Assembly: GCF_007830445.1 (NCBI RefSeq)
Contig: NZ_VLKR01000008.1
Location: forward strand, 124,001-188,000
Source of the DNA: Sphingobacterium siyangense
Lineage (GTDB): Bacteria > Bacteroidota > Bacteroidia > Sphingobacteriales > Sphingobacteriaceae
DNA: 64,000 bases
Reading direction: 5' to 3'
Part shown: positions 9,294 through 18,845 of the stretch, piece after piece
Position numbering within the stretch: position 1 is the first letter of the stretch
Layout of the letters: every line of letters begins with the position of its first letter
The notes under the pieces: generated by a model
What the model saw: only the letters and a program-made list of their open reading frames with translations
What the model was told of the DNA's origin: nothing
Database searches by the model: none
Position numbers and translations under genes: made by a program

Positions 9294-9389
9294 AAGTAGG
9301 CCGCGCTCAACAGAGAGTTCATACAAGTGGTACACCAAGCCACCGTATAATCTTTAGCGATAAGAGCAAAAGCGTGAACAGTATAAAAT

Positions 9390-9429
9390 CATAAAAAGGT
9401 CCGTTGAGAATTCAACGGACCTTTTTATG
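9390..9429. terminator. Bidirectional terminator between gltD and the phytase-like gene
   Basis: A near-perfect palindrome centred on GAATTC has a 15-bp stem. The AAAAA on the left and TTTTT on the right give a U-tract on either strand. It serves two convergent genes. Confidence 0.85.
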
Positions 9430-9444
9430 ATCAGTCATTCGTCC

Positions 9445-10734
9445 CTATTTCAGTGGGTCCTTAAGTTTAACAAAATAAATGCTGTTTTTATCTACAGTCT
9501 TTATGTAAGGCAATATTTTCGACTCATAGAAACCTTTTCCGGTTACCCCAAAATCATCATCATTACATACCGCGATCATGAATGGATTAATGACAGCCAA
9601 GCCCTCTGCTTTATCATGCGGATACAATTCCTTGATGTCAGTCATTAAATCAGCAACCAATGTCTTATTGACTGGTTTAATATTATACTTTGCCAATGTA
9701 GCTGCGTCTTTGAGTTCCTCGACAGTTTTACCGTCAAATAATTTCCCAGTTGCGGTATTATTCGCATCCGAGATATCTGTTGCGCCAGAAAGATCTATTT
9801 TATAAATTTTCTTAAATACAGTAGAGCGAGTTGCTTCTGTCGCGTATTCCCCATCACGTTCCAAGACAATAAATGTTGAATTGCTCACGGCAGCAATTTC
9901 ACTTACAGCCTGCAAATCGGTACGCTCCATCATATAGACATATTGTTTCGTGGCACCGCTCGCAATATCGAGCGTAACAATACGGATTGCCAACGAATTT
10001 TTAATCGCATCTTTAGATGGATTATACAGCGGAAATTGCATGATTCCGACCAGTGTTTTACCGTCAGGCGTAAGCGTCAATCCTTCCATTCCGCGATTAG
10101 GACGACGTTTGGCAAATACTAAAGGCAACTTTTTACCCGTAGACCAAGGATTAATCCGTTCGATTTCTTTTCCCGAAGCGTCAAAATGAACGATATGTGG
10201 TCCGTATTCGTCACTGACCCACCAAGAACCATCCGCCGCTCTCGCTAGTCCCTCTGAATCGATTCCATCCTCGCTTTTCCCTAGATCTTTACCATCAACC
10301 CCCAATGCTTTTTCTCCAGAACCACCCTTCCCTTCAGGATTTGGCAGACCATTCAATTTCACACCATCTTTATTTTTCAATTCGATAACAGATTCCAATG
10401 TTAGCGTATTTTCCTTTAATCTGAATTTACCGATCTGCGGTGCAAATGCCGGAGTAGCAAATACTTTACTATCGCTTTCTGTCCCATCAATATTTGGTCC
10501 CCTATCAGTTAAAAGATAAAATATAGATTTATCAGTAGGATCTTGGACCATCGAAGACCCATAGCCTCCATTATACACTTTTACATCATTAATATCACTT
10601 AATACTTTTGGGTCTGTTGCTATTGCCTTTTGCGGATAGGTCAGTTCTGTCGGGTCAGTAATCTGCGACACATCATCTTTACTACATGAAGCACACAATA
10701 GGGCTATCCCCAGTACACTGTATATTTTTTTCAT
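9445..10734 (-). CDS. Phytase-like (esterase-like) beta-propeller lipoprotein
   Basis: The 429-residue protein starts with a lipoprotein signal ending LLCASC. The following SKDD resembles the Bacteroidota surface-export signal (acidic pair after the acylated Cys). The rest has the look of the phytase-like/esterase-like family: TDRGPNIDG, DSEGLARAADGSWWVSDEYGPHIVHFD, GMEGLTLTPDGKTLVG and KAEGLAVINP, short motifs consistent with a propeller. Probable location is the outer membrane, facing outside or periplasm. The substrate is unknown; phosphoester cleavage is assumed from the family only. A candidate -7 box TATGTTTG (10885-10878) lies about 140 nt upstream. Confidence 0.8.
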   Translation of the reverse strand: MKKIYSVLGIALLCASCSKDDVSQITDPTELTYPQKAIATDPKVLSDINDVKVYNGGYGSSMVQDPTDKSIFYLLTDRGPNIDGTESDSKVFATPAFAPQIGKFRLKENTLTLESVIELKNKDGVKLNGLPNPEGKGGSGEKALGVDGKDLGKSEDGIDSEGLARAADGSWWVSDEYGPHIVHFDASGKEIERINPWSTGKKLPLVFAKRRPNRGMEGLTLTPDGKTLVGIMQFPLYNPSKDAIKNSLAIRIVTLDIASGATKQYVYMMERTDLQAVSEIAAVSNSTFIVLERDGEYATEATRSTVFKKIYKIDLSGATDISDANNTATGKLFDGKTVEELKDAATLAKYNIKPVNKTLVADLMTDIKELYPHDKAEGLAVINPFMIAVCNDDDFGVTGKGFYESKILPYIKTVDKNSIYFVKLKDPLK

Positions 10735-11074
10735 CTGTACAAATTTTTCAAATAATGTTTACTGCTATTCAGGTTCATTCCAATAGCCAAATTCTATTCC
10801 TGTTGCCTTGCATATCCGATAAAACAGTAAGGTTAGTCTAAACAATCTATACTTGGCTGGCTGTCCGAATACTGATGCAAACATAATTGCCAGATATTAG
10901 CCAATCATTAACATAAGTTTAAATAAACTGCATCTATCGTAAAAAACATCCTATAAAAATTAAATACCCTCGGTTATGGAATTTTGAATTTTCCTGCATC
11001 ACTAGAAAAATAACAACTAATTGTACCGCGAACCATCGATGTATTCACGGACCTCACCTACTAAACATAGAAAG
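10735..11074. other. Divergent intergenic region, lipoprotein / VIT gene
   Basis: These 340 bases carry one consensus -7 box on the minus strand, TATGTTTG (10885-10878), for the lipoprotein gene. A weaker TAAGTTTA lies on the plus strand near 10914. A frame extends upstream of the VIT gene to 11021 without a plausible signal, so I treat it as leader. No RNA gene was seen. Confidence 0.4.
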
Positions 11075-14000
11075 ATGAAAAAGATCATAGTTGCCCTGTT
11101 CATAATTTTGGCATTTTCCAATGTGGATACGAAATCTCAGATCAAAACTACACGCGAAATACCCAGCTTAAGAATTAAAAATGACGATAGCCAGCAAAAC
11201 AAGGTGATGTTGGCAGACCTAAAAGTAGATGTTGCGATCTTCGGAAATATGGCCAAAACGACGATGACAATGGTCTTCGACAATAAGACCAATCGCGATC
11301 TCGAGGGCGAACTGACATTCCCTATGCCGGAAGGCGTTTCCGTGAGCGGTTACGCCTTAGATATCAACGGCAAATTACGCCAGGCAGTTCCAGTCGATAA
11401 AAATAAAGGTACCGAAGTATTTGAAAGTATAGAAACACGCCGGGTCGATCCGGGTCTATTGGAAAAAGTCGAAGGCAATAATTTCCGAACTCGGATTTAC
11501 CCATTACCAGCGAATGGGAAACGCACCGTTCAGATTAGCTATTCGGAAAATCTGACAACAGCATCCGATCAGGCTCGTTACTACCATCTACCCTTAAACT
11601 ATACATCCCCCATTGAAAACTTCACCTTGGATATCCATGTCTTTCAAGACACACATAAGCCAAATTTCACAGAGAAACCAGATGGTTCGTTGGCATTCTC
11701 ACAACATAACAGCAATTACACAGCTTCTTTACATAAACAACAGTTTAAATCCCAGCGAAATTTAGTCATTCAACTGCCGACAGACAACAGGGAAACATCA
11801 GGTCTATTTCAGGCAAATAATGACAATACATTTTATTTTCTTGCCAATGCAAGCGTCAACTCCATAAAACCTGCTCAAAAGAAATGGGGGCACAGCATTG
11901 GAATTATATGGGACCGTTCGCTCAGCAGTAAAAATAGAGATATAGAAAAGGAACTCGCGCTATTAGATTTCTTTTTTAAAGAAAACCCCAATATGACTGT
12001 TGATCTGGGCTTATTGGACATCCGCTTTGTAAAAGGGCATACGTTTCAGGTAAGTCAAGGTAATTGGAATGATCTCAAAAACTACATCAAAGGAATTAAT
12101 TACGATGGCGGTACAGATTATAGCCAAATAAAGGCCGGTGTAATAAAGGCCAGCAATTACCTGCTGTTTAGCGACGGCCTTTCTACATTTGGTCAAAGTA
12201 AAATGAGCCTTGACAATCCAGTCTATTGCATTACTTCATCCAGCGGGTCCGACTATGGTGTCCTAAAACAAATTGCCCAAAAACATATTGGAAAGATGAT
12301 CAATTTAGTCAATACCTCAATAACTGAAGCTTATCATAATCTAAATACGATAAACCTTATCTATCTGGGGATAAAAGAAAAAAATGATTTTGAAGAAGTT
12401 TATCCTCAAAAAGGTACCCCAATACAAGCCAATTTTTCTATCGCGGGCTTAGGGAAACACCCAGGATTGAAGCAGCTCACCGTACTTGTAGGAGATGGGC
12501 AACAAGCACCACAAGAGATTAGTATAGCGCTGCACCCTGACCATGGTGAAATTGACCTACAGCAGATCTGGGCACAAAAGAAAATTGAAGCGCTGGATCT
12601 TCAATACGAAGACAATCGTGAAGAAATTGAAACCCTTGGTAAACAGTTCGGTATTGTTACCCGAAATACCAGCTTAATTGTACTGGAAACTGTAGAAGAT
12701 TACATACGTTATGCAATAACTCCACCTGCCGAATTGCTTTCCGAATTTAATCGGCTCATAAAAGAAGAACGTATCGCAAAGGAAGAACGTGTAGCAGACT
12801 TGTTGGATCAGGCTCAAGACATTACCAAACAGCTTCAGTCCTGGTGGAATACCGATTTTCAGCAAAAAAAGAAATATCCAAAGCGTAAAAGATTAATTCG
12901 CATTCCAGAACCTGCCGTTGCTGAAGAGATGGCTACCGGTGTTGCTCCTGTTACACCCATTCCGTCGCGTCGCTCAGCTAGTCCTGCAGCTCCCACGCTA
13001 GCCTTAGAATCGCGTTCATCTGACCGAACCTCAGCGAAAAGCATCTCGGCAACTGGCAATTCAAGCACTGGCCATACAGCAACCAGCGAACTGGCGAGGG
13101 CGGCCGCATCTGAGGACGTTCTTCAGGAATTCGCTGTTGTTCAATCCTTAGAAGGACGTGTAGCTGGCCTACAAACGCCAAGCAGCACTAACAACATACG
13201 TGGAAAAATCAGCATCCCCGAAATTAAAGAAGACCAAGCCTATTTACAGGACCTTATTCAATCCAAAGATCCTTACAAAAGCTATCTCCAACTTCGGGAT
13301 CAGTATATGGGAACGCCAACTTTTTATTTTGATGTCGCAAACTTCTTTTTCAAAAGAGGAGATCGAGACAAAGCGCTACTCATTTTAAGTGCACTCGCAG
13401 ACTTACAAATTGAAAATGCAGATCTCTACAAAACCATCTCTTATAAGTTACGGGAATGGGGCGATTACGACAATGCACTATTCATTACAGCTAAGGTTTT
13501 AAAATGGCGTCCAATGGATCCACAAAGCCACCGCGATTATGCCCTTGTCTTACAAGACAAAGGTATGTTCAAGGAAGCACTAGAACAATTATATGGGATT
13601 TTGACCCAGAGCTACTCCCCGGAAGCAGCCGACCGCGATGACGGTATTGAAGAAACATTGGTTATGGAAATCAATAATATCATTAAAGCAAACAAAGCTG
13701 CAAGCTCCACAGTTACCGTGAACAAAAAATTGATTGCGGATCTGCCCGTCGACATTCGTGTTGTCATCAATTGGAATTCACAAAACACCGATATAGACCT
13801 TTGGGTAACTGATCCAAATCAAGAAAAATGCTTTTATAGTAATCCAGCCACAGCGATTGGGGGTCGACTCAGCAATGACTTTACTGGCGGCTATGGCCCT
13901 GAACAATTTTTATTGAAAAAAGCACTAAAAGGAAAATATAAAATTGAAGTTGATTTCTTTAACGATGGTTCCCTGACGCTAGCAGGTCCAGCGGCTGTGA

Positions 14001-14116
14001 TGGCTGAAATTTATACCTACTATAGCAGTGGAAAGCAAGAACGAAAAATCATTACGATCTACCTTGACCGCAATAAGGAGCGCAATATTGGTATTGGCGA
14101 ATTTTCATTCCAGTAG
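11075..14116 (+). CDS. VIT and VWA domain protein with TPR and DUF2135-like C-terminus
   Basis: This secreted protein of 1013 residues begins MKKIIVALFIILAFSN, a clean signal peptide; the ATG at 11075 is chosen over an upstream frame extension for that reason. A VIT domain follows (DLEGELTFPMPEGVSVSGYAL, then RVDPGLLEKVEGNNFRTR and YPLPANGKRTVQISYSE). Next is a VWA domain with a MIDAS-like DRSLS (near residue 290) and a later FSDG. A low-complexity Ser/Ala/Thr stretch precedes the segment SLEGRVAGLQ, which resembles TonB-receptor plug sequences. TPR-like helices (GDRDKALLILSAL, GDYDNALFITAKVL, GMFKEALEQLYG) and a C-terminal DUF2135-like beta domain (DIDLWVTDPN) close it. The role is unknown; metal-dependent adhesion or scaffold at the cell surface is plausible. 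Confidence 0.8.
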   Translation: MKKIIVALFIILAFSNVDTKSQIKTTREIPSLRIKNDDSQQNKVMLADLKVDVAIFGNMAKTTMTMVFDNKTNRDLEGELTFPMPEGVSVSGYALDINGKLRQAVPVDKNKGTEVFESIETRRVDPGLLEKVEGNNFRTRIYPLPANGKRTVQISYSENLTTASDQARYYHLPLNYTSPIENFTLDIHVFQDTHKPNFTEKPDGSLAFSQHNSNYTASLHKQQFKSQRNLVIQLPTDNRETSGLFQANNDNTFYFLANASVNSIKPAQKKWGHSIGIIWDRSLSSKNRDIEKELALLDFFFKENPNMTVDLGLLDIRFVKGHTFQVSQGNWNDLKNYIKGINYDGGTDYSQIKAGVIKASNYLLFSDGLSTFGQSKMSLDNPVYCITSSSGSDYGVLKQIAQKHIGKMINLVNTSITEAYHNLNTINLIYLGIKEKNDFEEVYPQKGTPIQANFSIAGLGKHPGLKQLTVLVGDGQQAPQEISIALHPDHGEIDLQQIWAQKKIEALDLQYEDNREEIETLGKQFGIVTRNTSLIVLETVEDYIRYAITPPAELLSEFNRLIKEERIAKEERVADLLDQAQDITKQLQSWWNTDFQQKKKYPKRKRLIRIPEPAVAEEMATGVAPVTPIPSRRSASPAAPTLALESRSSDRTSAKSISATGNSSTGHTATSELARAAASEDVLQEFAVVQSLEGRVAGLQTPSSTNNIRGKISIPEIKEDQAYLQDLIQSKDPYKSYLQLRDQYMGTPTFYFDVANFFFKRGDRDKALLILSALADLQIENADLYKTISYKLREWGDYDNALFITAKVLKWRPMDPQSHRDYALVLQDKGMFKEALEQLYGILTQSYSPEAADRDDGIEETLVMEINNIIKANKAASSTVTVNKKLIADLPVDIRVVINWNSQNTDIDLWVTDPNQEKCFYSNPATAIGGRLSNDFTGGYGPEQFLLKKALKGKYKIEVDFFNDGSLTLAGPAAVMAEIYTYYSSGKQERKIITIYLDRNKERNIGIGEFSFQ

Positions 14117-14123
14117 ATTACCA

Positions 14124-14159
14124 GAGACAGTGAAGTCAATAAATTGACTTCACTGTCTC
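14124..14159. terminator. Hairpin between convergent VIT and EamA genes
   Basis: A perfect 16-bp stem (14124-14139 / 14144-14159) with loop TAAA lies between two convergent stops. It has no long U-tract on either side, so it may work as a factor-assisted or processing hairpin for both genes. Confidence 0.7.
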
Positions 14160-14161
14160 AA

Positions 14162-15073
14162 TTAATGCAATTTACGAATAACCAGATCCTTTTGTCTATT
14201 CTCTAATTTGGTTTTTACATAAGGGTAAGTAAATACTGCTCCTAAAACGATACAGGCTCCAAGATAAAACCCGCCGCTCATGGTCTCCTTTTGCCCAAAT
14301 ATCAACATCGCTAACAGAATACCATATACAGGCTCCAGATTGGTTGTCAGCGCAACAGTAAAAGCAGATAATTCCTTCATAACAGCAACGCCCATAACAT
14401 AAGCCACCGCCGTACAAACCACACCTAACAACAGCAGATAAATTAAATCTTGCCGCCCCAGTCTCATTTCAGCATTGAAATCTCCTGTAAACAACATCAA
14501 TATGCTGATCCAAAAGCATGCCCCCATCATCTCATAGAACGTAATCAGGGTTGGGCTCGATTTTTTAACCATACGCGCATTGGCGATAGAAAATATACTC
14601 GCGCAAAACGCACAACCAAGCCCCGCCAATAGACCAACGAGGTAATGTGTTTCAAAAGAAAAGATCGTATAAATACCGATGATAATTACCAAACCAACTA
14701 CAATATCCAACAGTGCAATGCGCTTTTTATTCACAATAGGCTCCAATATTGCCGTAAATAAAGTCACCGAGGATAGCGTAACCAATGTCACCGATACGGT
14801 CGATACTTTGATCGAATAAAAAAATAATACCCAATGCAGCCCAACAACGGCCCCCACCATAAAAAACTGGAGAAACTGTTTCCGCGAAACTACAATCGAT
14901 TGTTTGGTTACCAAGAAATAGATCAACAGCGCGATAGACGCTATTGCAACACGATACCACACTAAATGAAGGGCAGATACGGAAATCAGACTACCCAAAA
15001 TCCCGGTAAATCCCCAAATAAGTATTGTTAAATGCAGAATTAGAATATTCCGATTTAATTGAATTTTAGCCAT
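14162..15073 (-). CDS. EamA/DMT-family transporter
   Basis: The 303-residue inner-membrane protein has ten predicted helices in two repeats, the layout of the drug/metabolite transporter (EamA) family. LHLTILIWGFTGILG opens repeat 1, and the second half contains TNLEPVYGILLAMLIFGQKE, the family's NLEPV motif. It probably exports or imports a small metabolite; the substrate cannot be deduced. The last codons are basic (ENRQKDLVIRKLH). It stands alone between a hairpin and the permease gene, with 97 nt upstream. Confidence 0.88.
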   Translation of the reverse strand: MAKIQLNRNILILHLTILIWGFTGILGSLISVSALHLVWYRVAIASIALLIYFLVTKQSIVVSRKQFLQFFMVGAVVGLHWVLFFYSIKVSTVSVTLVTLSSVTLFTAILEPIVNKKRIALLDIVVGLVIIIGIYTIFSFETHYLVGLLAGLGCAFCASIFSIANARMVKKSSPTLITFYEMMGACFWISILMLFTGDFNAEMRLGRQDLIYLLLLGVVCTAVAYVMGVAVMKELSAFTVALTTNLEPVYGILLAMLIFGQKETMSGGFYLGACIVLGAVFTYPYVKTKLENRQKDLVIRKLH

Positions 15074-15170
15074 ATTCTCTAGAATACATTTGTATAGAAA
15101 TGATGAGCAATACCTATTATTTCCCTTTATAAGGCAGGCTCACTGAAGTTATTGAAAACTGAACAAAAAA

Positions 15171-16250
15171 TTACTTTGGCGCTTTTATCGCCAGGTATAG
15201 TGCTACCAAAAAGAAGGTAACATTCGGAATTAATACGGCTATCAACGGTGGCAGTCCCCCTTTCAAAGAAAACATCGTTGCAAACTGTATAAAGACGATA
15301 TATGTAAAACTTAACGCGATACCAATCCCAAGACTCAATCCTATCCCCCCACGCACTTTCTTAGAGGACAGTGCCACACCCATCAAGGTCAGTACAAAAG
15401 CTGAAAATGGATACACATAACGCTTGTATTTCTCAAGCAATAAATCGTTCATGACTCCTGTTCCTCTGATCTCCTCCTTATGGATACGAATATTTAATTC
15501 GCGTGTATCCATGGCGGTAAACATATTGTCACGTACCTCAAAATCCGAAGGTTTCATATCCAAAGTCGTGTCTTTAACGGCTCCTTTGTCCATGCGTTCA
15601 TGCAGTCCATTGATAATACGATTGGTATATCCTTCGATCTTCCATTTTGTTGCCACCGAGTCCCAGGTAATACGGTCAGCCATCATTTTTTCCTTGAGGG
15701 TATCCCCTTTGAAAATTTCAAGTACAAAGCCGTATCCTGTTTTGGTTGTATTATCAAAATTGTCTATATAAACATAGCTGTTTTTGTCCAATTGCATGTG
15801 AGTAGAAACCCTCGAGTTATCCTTGGGTGGCTTTACGTAGATATTTTCAAAATCAACCTTCATCTTATTGGTATTCGGAATAATAAAAATGTTGAATACC
15901 AAAGAAATAGCAAATATCAGGGTTGCAGCCATCATGTAGGGACGAAGCAAACGGTTAAAGCTATACCCGGCGCTTAGAATCGGGACAATTTCAGTTTGGT
16001 CCGCCATCTTGGAGGTAAAGAAAATAACCGCAATAAAGTTGATCAGCGGACAAAGAAAATTTAAGTAAAAGGGAATAAACCCCGCATAATACTCAAAAAT
16101 AATCTTATCGAGGGGTGCATGATATTTTAAAAAATCATCCAATCGTTCGGACACGTCAAAAACCACCATGACAACAGTAAATATCGCCATAGTGAATAAA
16201 AAAGTACTTAAATACTTTTTGATAATGTAACGATCGATTAACGACAGCAT
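15171..16250 (-). CDS. LptF/LptG-family (YjgP/YjgQ) permease
   Basis: The 359-residue protein begins MLSLIDRYIIKKYLSTFLFT, the conserved LptF/LptG opening. It has three N-terminal helices, a large periplasmic domain (about residues 130-270) and three C-terminal helices. In the family it pairs with LptB to pull lipopolysaccharide from the inner membrane. The motif KMADQTEIVPILSAGYSFNRLLRP is the cytoplasmic coupling region. Only one such gene is here; the second subunit must lie elsewhere. Whether this is LptF or LptG cannot be told. It lies 24 nt downstream of tgt, probably the same operon. Confidence 0.9.
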   Translation of the reverse strand: MLSLIDRYIIKKYLSTFLFTMAIFTVVMVVFDVSERLDDFLKYHAPLDKIIFEYYAGFIPFYLNFLCPLINFIAVIFFTSKMADQTEIVPILSAGYSFNRLLRPYMMAATLIFAISLVFNIFIIPNTNKMKVDFENIYVKPPKDNSRVSTHMQLDKNSYVYIDNFDNTTKTGYGFVLEIFKGDTLKEKMMADRITWDSVATKWKIEGYTNRIINGLHERMDKGAVKDTTLDMKPSDFEVRDNMFTAMDTRELNIRIHKEEIRGTGVMNDLLLEKYKRYVYPFSAFVLTLMGVALSSKKVRGGIGLSLGIGIALSFTYIVFIQFATMFSLKGGLPPLIAVLIPNVTFFLVALYLAIKAPK

Positions 16251-16274
16251 TTTTTTAACTTGCGCTATTTAGTT

Positions 16275-17405
16275 CTACAAACGTTGATCCAATATTTTCA
16301 CCATTTTGTTTTTCCAATCGTAGAAAGTTCCATCAATGATTCGCTCCCTAGCCTGATTAACCAACCAAAGGTAAAAATGTAAATTATGTAAAGAAGCAAT
16401 TTGTGCTCCAAGAATTTCTTGTGATTTAATCAAATGCCTTAGATAGGCTTTCGAATAAAATTGATCAGCATGCAGATCACTCTCCGCTTCTATTGGTGAA
16501 AAATCATCTTTCCACTTTTCATTTTTGATATTGATAATACCATTTTGTGTGAAAAGCATACCATTTCTAGCATTACGGGTTGGCATAACGCAATCGAACA
16601 TATCCACCCCTAAGGCAATATTTTCAAGAATATTTACCGGTGTTCCTACGCCCATAAGATAACGTGGTTTGTCATGCGGTAAGATATCACAGACAACTTC
16701 GGTCATAGCATACATTTCTTCCGCAGGTTCGCCAACCGATAATCCACCGATCGCATTTCCTTCACGGTTAAACGAAGCAATAGTCTCTGCGGATTTAATT
16801 CTTAAATCTTTGTAAACAGATCCTTGAACAATTGGAAACAAAGTCTGATCATACCCATAAAGCGGATCAGTGCTATCAAAACGATCCACACAGCGTTTCA
16901 GCCAACGATGGGTCATATCCAAAGAACGACGTGCATACCCATAATCACATGGATAAGGCGTACACTCATCAAATGCCATAATGATGTCTGCACCGATAAT
17001 ACGCTGCGTATCCATTACATTTTCTGGTGTAAATAGATGTTTTGATCCATCGATATGGGAACGAAAGGTAACCCCTTCTTCTTTGATCTTACGTACTTCG
17101 GTCAACGAATACACTTGATAACCACCAGAATCTGTTAAAATAGGTCGATCCCAACCATTGAATTTATGCAATCCGCCGGCTTTATTCAACACATTCAGCC
17201 CCGGACGTAAATAGAGGTGGTACGTATTACCCAGAATAATCTGCGCTTCAATATCGTTCTTCAATTCATGTTGATGAATTGCTTTCACTGTACCTGCCGT
17301 ACCAACAGGCATAAAAATAGGCGTTTGAATGGGACCGTGTGCAGTTTCGACAACACCTGCACGTGCTTTTGACAACTTATCTTGTGCTTGTAGCGTAAAT
17401 TTCAT
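16275..17405 (-). CDS. tgt: Queuine tRNA-ribosyltransferase
   Basis: Tgt swaps guanine 34 of GUN-anticodon tRNAs for a queuosine precursor. Family motifs are present: TDSGGYQVYSL (general-base Asp), FDECTPYP, GGLSVGEP, and GVDMFDCVMPTRNARNG carrying the nucleophile Asp. The length of 376 is normal. The usual zinc site CxCxxC...H is altered. The aligned segment reads ESDLHADQFYSKAYLRHL, so the three cysteines are replaced by Ser, Leu and Asp while the later SLHNL histidine stays. AGAGGAAA precedes the ATG. The zinc loss may be common in Bacteroidota and does not argue against function. Confidence 0.95.
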   Translation of the reverse strand: MKFTLQAQDKLSKARAGVVETAHGPIQTPIFMPVGTAGTVKAIHQHELKNDIEAQIILGNTYHLYLRPGLNVLNKAGGLHKFNGWDRPILTDSGGYQVYSLTEVRKIKEEGVTFRSHIDGSKHLFTPENVMDTQRIIGADIIMAFDECTPYPCDYGYARRSLDMTHRWLKRCVDRFDSTDPLYGYDQTLFPIVQGSVYKDLRIKSAETIASFNREGNAIGGLSVGEPAEEMYAMTEVVCDILPHDKPRYLMGVGTPVNILENIALGVDMFDCVMPTRNARNGMLFTQNGIINIKNEKWKDDFSPIEAESDLHADQFYSKAYLRHLIKSQEILGAQIASLHNLHFYLWLVNQARERIIDGTFYDWKNKMVKILDQRL

Positions 17406-17666
17406 TAATATTTTTCCTCTGAGACTATTTCTATTTTAAAGAATGATTTGCCATGGAAATGGCGATATCGGCATTTGGAGTAAAAAATTAAAAACTCATT
17501 TTCAACTAGTTGCAACTTAAAAAGTCATTATAGCTTTCCTAATTTCCACCCAAGCTCGGATTCATCCCTAGAATACGTTGCAAAAATACTATAAAAAGAT
17601 TTGCAAACAGGATGTTTCAAAAATAAATTATCATTTTTCCCCTATAAAAAAGTTGCGGAAAGCACT

Positions 17667-17674
17667 TATCTTTG
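17667..17674 (+). promoter_or_regulatory. -7 box TATCTTTG, apparently leaderless start
   Basis: TATCTTTG matches TAnnTTTG exactly and ends only 6 nt before the ATG of the glycosyltransferase gene. With the usual distance to +1, the transcript would start at or next to the start codon. No TTG sits at the preferred spacing. Confidence 0.6.
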
Positions 17675-17680
17675 TGAGCT

Positions 17681-18823
17681 ATGCTTGACCTTCACGTATT
17701 TTTGGCCAATCTTCCATATATTGCTTTTGGAGTATTGGGTCTTTTCTTATTGATACAATTGTACTACATCTTATTTGTATATAGCAAATTGAGTCGTTAT
17801 CAAATTGAACCTGTACAAGAAGGAACCGAATTCCCACCGCTATCCGTTATTATTTGTGCACACAATGAACAGGATAATATTCCTGAATTCCTTCCGAGTA
17901 TACTGAATCAAGACTATCCCAATTTTGAAGTAATTGTTGTCAATGATTTCTCAACAGACAATACGCCTTGGATATTGCATGATTTCGAAGCAAAATATCC
18001 CAATTTAAAGATTGTGGATATCAAAGAGCATATTCGCTTGAAACATGGTAAAAAGTTTGCCGTCAGTATGGGTATCAAAGCATCAAAGCACCAGACACTG
18101 GTGTTTACCGATGCGGATTGTGCGCCACAATCCGATCAATGGCTCAAAGAAATTGCCGCAGCTTTCAGACCGGAAACAGAAATTGTACTAGGCTATTCTC
18201 CTTATTTTAAGAAAAAAAGCTTGCTAAATCTATTGATTCGATTTGAAACTAGCCATACTGCCATGAGTTATTTCTCCTATGCACTAAAGGGTGATGCCTA
18301 TATGGGAGTAGGGCGTAACATGGCTTACAAAAAAGACCTTTTCTTTCGTAACAAAGGATTTGCAGCACATATGCATATTAAATCCGGCGATGATGATCTT
18401 TTTGTTAACCAAAATGCAAATCCGACCAATGTTAACATTGCACTGGCAGCCGAATCCATTGTCTATTCGGAACCCAAAGCGACTTGGAGGAGCTATTACA
18501 AGCAAAAAGCAAGACACTCAGGCGCCTCTACCATTTACAAAAAGCGACATCAGCGCATGCTGGGCACTCAGCTGGTATCGGCAGTCTTTTTTTACGTAGC
18601 ACTTATCGCAACAGCGATTGCCTTTCCAATGTACTGGTATGTTCCCGTTACAGCCTACCTTCTAAGGCTGATTGCCCAATGGATAATATTTGCCAACATC
18701 TATAAAAAACTAGAAGTAAAGGAACTGATTTGGTGGCTGCCTTTGGTAGACTTCATCTACTATTTCTATATTTGCATCAATGGCATCTTCAGCAGAAAAA
18801 AGAAAAAAATAAGCTGGAAATAA
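17681..18823 (+). CDS. Membrane glycosyltransferase family 2
   Basis: The 380-residue protein has an N-terminal membrane helix (about 10-32), a cytoplasmic GT-A domain and C-terminal helices (about 300-325 and 345-370). Motifs in order: ICAHNEQDNIPEFLPSIL, VNDFSTDNTP, TDADCAP (DxD-type metal/nucleotide site), SGDDDLFVNQ (catalytic base region) and QKARHSGAS (QxxRW-like). This is the architecture of processive or lipid-linked GT2 enzymes. Donor and acceptor are unknown. rsmG follows after 22 nt on the same strand. Confidence 0.88.
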   Translation: MLDLHVFLANLPYIAFGVLGLFLLIQLYYILFVYSKLSRYQIEPVQEGTEFPPLSVIICAHNEQDNIPEFLPSILNQDYPNFEVIVVNDFSTDNTPWILHDFEAKYPNLKIVDIKEHIRLKHGKKFAVSMGIKASKHQTLVFTDADCAPQSDQWLKEIAAAFRPETEIVLGYSPYFKKKSLLNLLIRFETSHTAMSYFSYALKGDAYMGVGRNMAYKKDLFFRNKGFAAHMHIKSGDDDLFVNQNANPTNVNIALAAESIVYSEPKATWRSYYKQKARHSGASTIYKKRHQRMLGTQLVSAVFFYVALIATAIAFPMYWYVPVTAYLLRLIAQWIIFANIYKKLEVKELIWWLPLVDFIYYFYICINGIFSRKKKKISWK

Positions 18824-18845
18824 TTCACTTTTAAAATACGAAGCT

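Noticed and set aside
11021..11074. Longer N-terminus for the VIT/VWA protein
   Set aside because: The extension would bury a clean signal peptide behind 18 residues without any signal-like character.
17406..17680. preQ1-type riboswitch ahead of tgt
   Set aside because: Only AT-rich sequence, two weak -7 boxes and a short CAACTAGTTG palindrome are seen; no compact pseudoknot with a C-rich core was recognised.
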